From Ectocarpus siliculosus (Eukaryota > Sar > Phaeophyceae > Ectocarpales > Ectocarpaceae), in NCBI GenBank assembly GCA_000310025.1, contig FN648912.1, positions 1,805-22,782 on the forward strand: a DNA stretch of 20,978 bases. Direction: 5' to 3'. The first letter of the stretch is position 1, and every line of letters begins with the position of its first letter. A model generated the notes under the pieces. The model was not told the origin of the DNA. It searched no databases and saw only the letters and a program-made list of their open reading frames with translations. Both the position numbers and the translations under genes were made by a program. Shown here one piece after another: positions 1-10,302 of this stretch.

Positions 1-2364
1 CTAAAATCAAGGAAAGATCCAAAACACTTTATCTTTTGGACTTTTCTCGCAATTACGGCACCACTGTTTTTTTTTCATTTCTACCTCTCTTGGACTACCG
101 TTAGGATCCGTGTACTCAAATCCCACAACAGATAAGGTGTGTCGTTTTCACTTCTCTGCGGGCAGGTACAAGAAACTTCGAATTTGCATAGCTAGAAATA
201 AATATGCACTGTGTTAAAAATATTTAAGGGCCGGGGGTTTTGTCGCCGCAAAAAAAGAAACAAGGCGTTATTCGGGTGCAAGAAGGTCTCGCTTGGGGCT
301 GGATATGTTTCCCGTTCAGACCACTCCCCCCCCCCGGAGAGCGAGCAAAAACGTATCTCCCAAAAACCTGCGCTTGAGACTCGAGCGAAAACAGGCGAGT
401 CGGTACTGTACCGTAACGTTGCCAGTCAGCGCACAGGGGTGCGATCGCTTTTCAAAGCGTAATTTCTCCACAGCCAGAAGGGTGCGAGCGCCACACTGAT
501 ACTTCTCAGGAAAGCTCTCGATGAGATATTTCCAAACCCGCCCTTTTCGACAGCAGTGGTATTCTAACCTCCTGGTTGTGAAGAAATTACGCTTTGAAAA
601 CAAATCGTTCGCACCCCTGTGCGCTGACTCGCCACCTAACGGTGTATGCCATACGGCGGTATTTTTCGGCTTGAGCGGCGTTTTTTCGCCATTCTTCGGC
701 CGTAAACTACGACGACGTCGGCGGAGGCGGCGAAACGAACAACCACCGCAGTTCGCAAGGCGGCATTTAGTTTCGCAAGGCGGTGTTCTATCGGCGAAAA
801 TGTCATGTGGCTGACTTGTTGCAACGTGAACCCGCTTTCATCCACTGGTTCCCACTCAAACACGAAGGGGGGACCGAGCCTTGATCAAGAACCAAAGGAG
901 ATGTGAGCAATGACGTATTCCTGGAAAGTCAGCAAGTGCACGCAGAACTCGAACCCCATCATCATTCACACTTCGTCCGAGTGGACCACGCAATGCCTCG
1001 TCTCCTGGCTCCATTACCGGCTACCGTCACGTAATCATTTTCTTGGTCTAACGCACCAGTTATTCATGTAGTAGCAAAAAGTTCAATCACACGTGCATGT
1101 ATGCAAAATGCTCCGTACAATGCAATGCATGCATGCCGTCCCTCCTCGTGGCGGGGGGCAACAAAATCCTTTGATGACGAAAAAAACATGTGTCTCCGAT
1201 CGAGATCATCCAAAAACTGCCAGAATTCAGTCCGCTCGAAAGTCGACTCTATAGATTCTATACAACTCAATCCTAAGTTGAGGTGACACACCAGTCCCTT
1301 GTCATCTCGGGCACCCCTCCTTTCACGATACGTGGAATCCTAAACGAACAGGAAGAGTGGGTGCGTTCTGGCCAATTCACTAACTATGTAGGTCGCGGTA
1401 CGCGGCAAGGTCCTGCTGAGCAAATCGACGGAAAAAACAACACAACTCACTCTTGAAAGGAGGAAAACTCACGTCGCGCGCGCAGCGCATCACCCAACAC
1501 GCGTGGTGTGTCGGTTGCCAACTACTGCTCCCGCAATCGAAAAACAAAAAAATCTCGTGCACAACTTGCACATCAAAACTGCTGTCGAAGAGAAAAAACA
1601 TCCGCACAAACAATGGAAGATAAAACATGCACAAAACTTCGGTGCGCTTCACTCATGGTGATAACCTTTCAGGCAGCCGAAGGGGTCCACCGGGGCGAAC
1701 AAAAAAAAGGGGGACCCGAGCACAACAACGGCTCGAAGGAAGAATCTCTCAGAAACCTATCTCCCCGACATCACTCAAGATGCCTTGCACTCAAGTTGGA
1801 AGACAGGGGATGAATGATCCAACCTCACAAGGACACAAGGCGCGCCGCGGTACGCACACACACGAACACACCAGATCATGGCCTAGTGTCTTTTCGACCG
1901 AACCGAGACTGGCGTATTTTAACCGGTCAGCCGGTTAGCGCGAACGATCGATGCTAGCAGCAAAAAACATGCACACACACACCTGTAAGAAAGTATGCAC
2001 ACCCCACAAACCGCCCGGACCGGCGGGGCCCCCTCCCCTGGGGGGGGACGGGGCGCATCTCACACACGGGCGATCTCGACAATCTCCGTCTGTCATCTAC
2101 GACTCCTCGGCTACCAAGGCAGGGATCGGCCAATGGCCATAAAGGCAGCAGGGTCACACACACAAAACACAAATCTCGGCGAGCGGTGGATGCAATTTTG
2201 GGAAGAAACAATAATAAAGACGGGGAATTCGACAACGAGCGCATCTCTCTCCGTGATAAATGAAAGGCGAACCAAAAGAAGGGGTCATGGAAGAGTTCGC
2301 TGTCGTCATCGTCAGCCCGCCCGTCTTCGATGCACCCCAACTCTCGTCACAACCCGCCCATGTC
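1..2364. other. Left flank without recognisable gene; probable 3' UTR of the kinase gene nearest 2364
   Basis: Only short, low-complexity open frames occur on both strands, and none shows domain motifs. The segment next to 2364 on the minus strand is the expected 3' UTR. No clear AATAAA is seen on that strand. The only structured element is the inverted repeat at 421-633. Confidence 0.5.
421..633. repeat. Long imperfect inverted repeat (foldback element)
   Basis: The left arm 421-467 is almost the reverse complement of 582-633. They share AGAAATTACGCTTTGAAAA and CGCACCCCTGTGCGCTGACT, separated by a small variable patch. Pairing continues more weakly inward (TCCACAGCCAGAAGG against TTCACAACCAGGAGG) to a centre near 523, where GGAAAGCTCTC faces GAGATATTTCC. 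It could be a MITE-like or foldback element. Target-site duplications were not identified. Confidence 0.75.
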
Positions 2365-2500
2365 CTACGGGTCCCATCGGATGATCTTCAAGAACTGCGG
2401 CGAGCAGCAGCATCAACAAGCAGGAAACGCGACAGTGGTATGGGTTGAGATGTAAGGTGGACGAATATTACGCGCTGCTGCCGTGTCAGCGGTGGTGGCG

Positions 2501-2552
<52 letters not shown>

Positions 2553-3166
2553 GGGTCGAGATGCCAGCGAAGGCTGGGGCGGGGACAAGCCAACGATCAA
2601 GAACAACGGCACAACAAAACAGTTCACGCGCGTAGCCAATCATTTGTTCCAGCAAACATACGTACAATGCCCGCATACTCGAAAAAAAAAAAAAAAAACA
2701 GCTTGTCGGCGTGCATTCGATCGAACGGAACGTTCATCCTGTGAAACAAGGACATTTTGTAGCGGTGGGAAAACGAATTAACCATGGCCGCCAAAAATCG
2801 CAGCTGGTTAAATATCACTCCGTCTCCTGCGCTGAACGAGAAAAAACAAAAAACAAAAACGCGCGAATACCCCAAAAGGGGAACACACGGAACGGTCCTC
2901 CTGAGGAGTATCTCGAATAAAAATCTGTCAACACAACCACCGGCGCTTCACTTGCTCTCGCGCGGGGTCACAAAACGTCCCGCTACCTAACCCACCTCTT
3001 CGAAAGACACGCATCCGACGGCGTCGAGATCGAGCATGGTCATGATCTCCTCCACCGCGGACTCGTCCAGGAGAGGGTCAGCTCTGAGGAACGCAGCCTT
3101 GAGCTCGTCGAGGCTTAGCGTGCCTGACTTGGCCGTGTCGGCTCGGTCGAAGACCTGCCGCAGCTC
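2365..3166 (-). other. C-terminal EF-hand pair, exons 17-18
   Basis: Exon 17 encodes two EF-hands. Loop 1 is DTAKSGTLSLDE (929-940; Ala at position 3, Glu at 12). Loop 2 is DLDAVGCVSFEE (965-976; Asp at 1 and 3, Glu at 12). The incoming helix is completed across the exon 16/17 join (TFSDE + ELRQVFDRAD). The last helix is completed by a tiny 30-base exon 18 (2394-2365) encoding FLKIIRWDP and TAG. Both joins restore the textbook EF-hand spacing, which supports the splice model. Loop 2 looks competent for calcium and loop 1 less so. Confidence 0.82.
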
Positions 3167-5803
3167 CTGCGCGCGCAAGACACACCGGGGAGGAAAATAT
3201 GCTGCCTTGCCAACTCTTCCCTCCATAAGCAGAACATCATGGCCTTTAGAAACGTTTTTGTTTTGGACCGTACTGAGAACGAATGACGTATTTTCATTGG
3301 TCCGCCGCTTTGGCGCGGTCGATGCTAAGGATAAGATTTCGGCAAAATAATAATTAGAAAAATCGTCTAAGAAACACACGTCAGCCGTGCATCCTACACA
3401 TAAAACTCTACATTGCGTCCCCAAAACTGAAAATAAAAAAATATCCGCCCAAGCACCTCTAGATCAATCTACAATTTCGATCCCTGTGCATGCATCTGTA
3501 GAGCCGCGCGCTGGTTCTGTCCCCATGGTCGTCTCGATCAGAGGTCCATTTCTCCCTGACCGCCCCGGTCACGGTGACATAGTCTACACCTCCAAACACA
3601 ATAGGATAACCTATACATGCTCGACGGTCGTGACCAAGTAAGAAAATAAAGCCTCTAGGCCCCACATTGACGTCGCTTCAAAAGCGCGGGCGCCCATTTT
3701 ATTGAATCACCTCGTCCGAGAAGGTCGCCTCGCTTCCAAGCTCCGTGAGCAGCTTGTACACGCCGTGTCGGAACTGCCTCGCCCGAAGCATGCGCATCAC
3801 GTCTCTACGGAACCCCGTCCGCCTCGCCATCAGGAGCCGTGCGAAGTCGTCGCCGCTGATCTCCTCCACTGCGCAACCGCCCTCGGCGGCGCACACGACA
3901 GAAGCGGACCTGGGCTGCGCCGTCATGAGCGCCATCTCCCCGAACAAGCTCCCTGCAGAACGGACACGGGGGGTGTGCCATGTAAAGGCATGCCGTAGTC
4001 GTTTGACCGGTGACGCCGGGACGGAGCGATATTACGGGATTTCGCCGGCTCGGGGGGCTTGAAACGTGTGCTGTGCTGCGTGTGTGAGCCGTTCACGATT
4101 CCCTTGCAATTGCGAGCTACCAACAATTCCCTTGCCTTTGTGAGCTTTGAACAACCCCCTTGCACTCAGCATCGATCGCGTTGTCAACGGCTGAGCACCC
4201 AACCAGCAACGGAGCGGCATGAAAGGTTTTGCCGTGGTGCGCGTGTGCGTGAGCTACCACAAAACACTCCCCCTGCCTACAGCATCGATCGCGTTCAAAA
4301 CGACTGAAATTCCCAACCAACCACCGGATGACTCGCACCTGGCGACAGGCGGGCCACCGTGCGGTGGACCCCCGAGTGCTCCTTCACCACGTTGAGCTCT
4401 CCCTCCTCCACCGTGAACAGCGACGAGCCCCTGTCCCCCTGACGGAACACGGCCTCCCCAGGGCCCAGCAGCCTCTTCGTGACGGAGTGCACCGCGCGAA
4501 CGACGTTCTTCGCCCTGAACAGCGCCCGGCTGAGATCGACCAGAGGAAGAGGGCCGCCGGTGCCGGGTGGGGGGGGGGGGGTGTGCAGAGGGGTGAGGGT
4601 GGGGGCAATAGTTTGTGCTGTTTGCTGTTTGATGTGGTCACTTGGGACCATTGTCCAAGAATCTCCTTCAATCAAGACGAAGGAGCGACCCAATAGTTTC
4701 ACTCCTTGGGGACCATTGATCAAGCATTCTCTTCCAATCAAGACAGAGGAGCGACCCAACTGTATTGTTGGTGTAACTATTATAGTCACTTGAGACCATC
4801 GACCAAGCATATTGTATACTTCAGTCGAGAAGGAGGAGGGACTCTCAAACCAACCTGAGAGCCACCCGGCGGAGGCTGGAAGACACCTTCCCAGGCGCGT
4901 CGATCATCCGGTGGCAGCTGGCCAGGCTGACGTTAATCACCTTCGCAAGGGCAGTTTGGGCGAAAGCCACACACATGGCGGGGGGGGGGTCAGAGGCACA
5001 GAGTAGGGCATGTGTGTGATGCTATAGATACCCTAGTTTCGTGACGCATGCTACTGCACCGCTTCTCTCCGCATGCAGCAAGCACTCTCACTACCTCCTG
5101 TGTGGTTGAGTTCAAAATGTATACCTGCTCATCCTCAAGAACTTCCGCGCGGTGACACGTGCAGGTAGTACCAGTGTTCCACCAAATGCCAACGTTGACA
5201 TTCAAGTGAGTTAAGAGGTAGAGACAGCATCCGGGTGAAACACTAAAAAAAAGGAAACCGACATAATGTCCATCGGACTTCCTCCGCTTCCAAGAACGGA
5301 CGGGCTGCCCTCTGCCACAAGCCGGGAACACCCCGAGCGCTTGAAACCAAGCAAATAAGCCCACGTCACCACAGCCACCGCGTGCTCCCTCCCTTTCACT
5401 CGCCCAGAAAACCAAGCCCACCCACACCACGAACCCTCTCGTTTTGAACAAAAACGAATCGAGCTCTACTCACCCTGACAACACCCCTCCCCTTGATTCC
5501 AGATTCCAAAGCCTACAATCCCCCCTCGCCGCCCCTTTCGTAGACAAACGAGGCGTTTCGGGCGTTCATTACCTTGACAGGCGTTACCGCGCGCACGGAT
5601 TCTCCCCGGGGCTGTGCCGAAACGACCCCTCCCTCGCCGAAGAAGTCGCCGGGTCCCATGGAAGCCACCCTGTGTTCGGTCAAGGGGAGGAATGAGGAAA
5701 CACAAGACGAGAGAATCGCGTCCGACGCGCGACCGTTTAGTTCTTTCGCTGCCGTACCGTGGGAATGCTGTTTCGAAAAGTAAATCAAGTGCATGACTGA
5801 CTC

Positions 5804-5868
<65 letters not shown>

Positions 5869-7614
5869 CTGTCCCGAAGGCGTACCGAAAACCACCCTTG
5901 GCAATGGCAATCGAAACTCAACGGCGGTGGTTTTCGCTAACAGTTGCCTCGTCATGGAAGAACCGAGGCAAACCGCATGAGCATGTCTGCGAGCGACAAC
6001 GGCGGGGCAACCACCGCTGTAGCGTATCAAGTAATCCCTGGTATGCACGTGAGTTTTTCGACGCCACAACAACAATCGTGGCCGCGGGGTATCAGATCCA
6101 CGCCATCCTCTCCCACGCCGCCCACCCGTCATAGCCACACGATGAAAACAACCAACCACCGTTCATCCGAGGCACCACCACAAACAAAGCGCACCCAGAA
6201 AAGGCGTGTTGCCCTCGTCTGACCCAAAAACAGCTAACAACACACAAAAAAGTACCAACACATTCACATTTTCTGCAATCAACAGGAGTTCGCCCCCTCA
6301 GGGGCAAAGTAGGAAGGAACGATTGGCCATCGGGCCTATTGGAACAATGCTCCGTCCTCCCGAGGACACGTGGTCGATGGTCTAACCGCTAAGACATTCA
6401 AAACATAAGCACGCCCATCCCGTGACAGCTAAGGCATTCGAAACATAAGCACGCCCATCCCGTGAGCGGCACGGCGCGCATTGAAGCATGATTAGCTGCG
6501 ACCGGAGCATATGTACCAAAGACGTGGGCCATACCAACGGCGGCCGTCCGACCAAGTGCGGAGCATGCGGTGGAACTTGCCGACGGTATATATGTGTATG
6601 ACAGCTCTCACCCCTTCTGGCGACTGGTCAGCCTTCTCGGAGGAGCTTTCTGTGAATCCCGAAGAAGGCTTCTATTGCACAATGTTGTCTACCACAGACA
6701 AAGAAAAAAAAAGCAGAAATATGTAGGCGTGGTGTGGCCGTCCCTAGCTCACCTCGTGTGGGCGTGGTGTATCGGCGTCGGCGGCCGTGAGTCGGCGTTC
6801 GTCGTAGCCGGGGATGATCCGCCTTCGTCCCCGGCGCCACTGCTCTGCCAGCCCGCGCTGTTCACGAGCACGTCCACGCGCCCTTCGACTATGAAGTACA
6901 GGCCACCATCGGGCGCGTCTCCCTCCCTGAAAACGCGCAACAGGATTGACGGAAAGAGGGTTCAAAAAGAGAAAAAAAAAAAAACGGCGAAAACAGATAA
7001 AGACTGCGACAAACAGCGACAGCTACAACAATAATAGCAACAACTTCGATTCCGACGCGACGGCCAGCCGTTGTATACCTCAATAAAAACGCTAGCGTAT
7101 TCCATATAAAAACACAGGGGAGGGGGGGGATGGGGCATGACGAATGATGACCCAAGAAGAGAAACAAACACGCGAATGCTTCGAACACGTCGAGCGACAA
7201 ACAGAAATGAATGCAACAACAACCCCACAACAGAAACAACGACAAGGAAGCAAATGTTCACCTAAAGACAAACTCCCCGGGCGGGTACTCGGTGGTCTTC
7301 AGGTGGTCCAGAAGAAGGTCCTCGAAGTCGGACATGTCAAGCCCGTCCTCTTCCTCCGCGGCCGCCCTTCCCGCCTCCTCCGGCTCGTACTCCTTATCCT
7401 CTAATGCCGTGGACAATGACGCTAACGTCGTGGCCGTGGCCGCTGCCGCCGTTGTAGTACAAATACTGGTAGCGGTTGCTGTGGCCGTTGTCCCCAGGAT
7501 CGACGTCGCCGCCGGTGGTGTTGGTGGTAGTGACAGGGCCGTTGTCGATAGCCTCTCTCTTGCTGCGATCGCACCACCCCCGCCTGCCGTCGCCGTCGCT
7601 GCTTTCGAGTCCTC

Positions 7615-7653
<39 letters not shown>

Positions 7654-10271
7654 CCCCCCGTTACCGCTGGCGTCTTCTCCCGTGATGGCGGCGGTAGCCC
7701 GGAATTCGACTTGCCCTTGCGGCCTCAACCGCGTTTTTGATCCAGATGGCCGCCTGCAGGTTTACAAAAACATACACACAGCGGAGAAAGTGCGGGGATC
7801 CGGACTGACACACGCGCGCCAGGGGGTTCACCTACATTTTGCTGTTCGCCTTTGGATATTGTTCGTCTAAGTTTGTTGCCTGGGAGGCCGGCACCCTGGC
7901 TGGCGACTCTAAAAGGGTATTACACGAGAGCGTGTTTTATATTTTCTTCATGGTTTCGTCTTGTAAACATCAATAATAAAACAACAACCACAAGCAACAG
8001 AAACCACAGTAACACCAAAAGCAATCAGCGACAGAAAACAACACCAACATCAACATCAACATCAACATCAACAACCAGCAACAACATCAACAGCAACAAC
8101 GCAGACCTGAAGTTTCTGGCGACAGACACCGCCTCGTCGATCGCCCTGCGCTCGTCCTCGCTCACGGATGCGCTGTGCTCTTCTAAAACACCCGCGATGT
8201 CCTGCAGGACGTACGTACAACATATTCAAGAAGGCGGCAGGGAAAGGAGAGCGCGGGCGGAGTGAAATCAAAAGTGGAAATACGTATGCAACTCGAACCG
8301 GAAGAACAATGAAGTCATTCCCTGAGTCTGACAATTGACAATATCATGTTCCAAGTCGACATGGAGATAGACAACACTGGATGATAGCAGAAGCAAAAGC
8401 AGGACACAAATGTCAACGAAAATGAGTGAGCTCAGTTGCAGCCTAAACAGTCACTGGCCATTGCTTGCCCTACACATATTTTGGCATTGTGACGCAACGG
8501 GACTAGGGGGCGGTCGGAGCAAGAGGACAGAGGTCGTGCGTCTCGGTTTCAACAAAATAACGACGAGTTTGCTCGGCATCCCGGACGTTGATCAATTCCA
8601 AGGTGCGTCGAGCAAAATACCAACACCAGAGCCAACAACAACAACAACAACAACAAAAATCACACTGAACATACAGCAGCAGAGAGCAAGAAAGAAAAAA
8701 ACAACAACAACGCCGTCGAACATCAACCAAATAACGTCGCTTGACGATTCGGAAGGACACAAAGGGAGACCGCACCAGCATGGAGGTATACATACACCAG
8801 AAAAAAACGCTTGTAACCGTGAAATGTACGGGGTCCCGTACCATGGCGCTGATGCGACCCGTTCCACGGCGGTCGAAAGCCCGGTAGGCGTTCTTGACGA
8901 CGTCCACCGCCTCCACAACTCCTCGAGACCCTTCCGCGTCGCCGGTGCCGGTGCTGCTGCTGCTGCTGCTGCTGCTGTTCCTGCTACTGCTGTTGCTGCC
9001 CATGTAACCGCCGTACGGGTTGAACGTGTATTGGTCCCGGCTGTTTCCCTGCGTGACATCGTCACAGGAGGATTGGGGAAAAGCAGAAAAAAATCGGAGG
9101 TGGATGGGTGTTGTGTCTTCTGGTGTTGGTTATGCTTTTGCGGCTGTTGGTGTTGGTGTTCTTCCTCGTATTGATGATTTTTTGCCAGGTTCCACGCGTC
9201 GGCCGCACGTGGGACAACAGCAACAGCAAAAAACAAACAAGGCGAAAACACCCTTGTGAAAAAAATAGTTTACCTCGGCCACAGCTCCTTCCACAAGCAT
9301 AGACACCACCCCCGTCTCCAGCTTCTGGCTTAGGACTTCCCGGAAACGGGCCAATCGAGCGTCGCTCCCTTTCAACGGCCTCTGCGGTGCTGTTCTCCCC
9401 TGCAGCAGCAGTAGCAGCAGCACAATTCGTGTTTCAACAGATAGGACGGGGAGGTCAACGATGTCTCGACGGAAAGTATTTTAGTTTTTTGTGGTTCCTC
9501 GAAGAAAAAAATAAAATAAAAGGATCAGGGATGAGATGCCATTCACCGGACTGCAACAGCACCACGTGTTTTCTGCCGCGTGTCTGTACACGCGTCCGAA
9601 GAATGCGGGAGCCACAACCGAGAGAGGTGAGAAACCTCGAAACGAAAAAAAGAAAAATGGAAAACAACAAAGAGAAATATCGAAAAAAGAAAAAACGGAA
9701 AAAAAGGGAAAAGAGAAAATTCGACATGAAACAGCAACAGATGTTCCATATGCCATACCTCATCTTGGCGCGTCCAGAACTGTACCCAAAAATAAAAGGA
9801 CTGATACCAGAGTAAATGGGATGACAAAAACAAAACATACATCTATGCTAGTACAAATCTAGGTAAATGCGGACCTCTCAAATAGGGGAGGAGATCACCG
9901 ACAATGCAACACTGAGGGGAGCAACCTCTAATCTTGCCTCAAGCCTCCGGTAAGAAAAACATTAACACAACGAAAAAAAATCCTGTGCGACACCTTGAAG
10001 CTCCAATCGGGTTTTGCCGAAGAGGTCGACTCTGCACTGCAATGCTCTATTTAGGTCAACACACAACGGTAGCGCCGAGTATTTAAAGTTCGATGCTGTA
10101 CACCAATCGTCTCAGCCTCTCTCTCTCTTTCTCTCTCTCGCTCTCTCTCTATTCTGCCTCTTATGAATAGTCTGCCCTTTCTCTCTCCCCCTCTCTGCAG
10201 TGGCCGTTTTCTCTCTCCCTGTCTCTCAATGAATAGTCAGTCCGAACTCCCCCTCTCTGCAGTGGTCGCTT

Positions 10272-10302
<31 letters not shown>

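Larger units (their letters stand above)
4855..7330 (-). other. Cyclic-nucleotide-binding domain A, exons 11-14
   Basis: The domain opens with YPPGEFVFREGDAPDGG and LYFIVEGRVDVLV, the classic beta-roll of cNMP-binding domains. An insert of roughly 35 residues (exon 12 end) follows. The phosphate-binding cassette is GDFFGEGGVVSAQPRGESV (exon 13). The ribose-binding Glu (E726) and phosphate-binding Arg (R735) are present, but the cassette is looser than in domain B: GG replaces the usual AL, and Glu stands where PR-x-A is normal. Exon 14 gives the C-terminal helical part. Nucleotide binding is plausible but may be weak or altered in specificity. Confidence 0.85.

Noticed and set aside
2990-2995. 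TAG after EEVG as the end of the gene
   Set aside because: A GAG|GTGGGT donor and the 30-base exon 18 complete the last EF-hand helix (FLKIIRW) in frame.
3699-3710. TAA shortly after cNBD-B as the end of the kinase gene
   Set aside because: A GAG|GTGATT donor precedes it, and the spliced join to 3166 rebuilds a complete EF-hand helix. It is kept only as an intron-retention isoform.
8503-8625. Minus-strand segment containing LELINVRDAEQTRR that resembles an EF-hand helix after exon 9
   Set aside because: There is no AG acceptor near its start, whereas exon 10 at 8201-8107 has CTGCAG and fits the phase on both sides.
8592-9251. Minus-strand open frame of 219 codons overlapping exon 9
   Set aside because: It is a shadow frame of low-complexity sequence. 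The EF-hand-bearing frame is the one in phase with exons 8 and 10.
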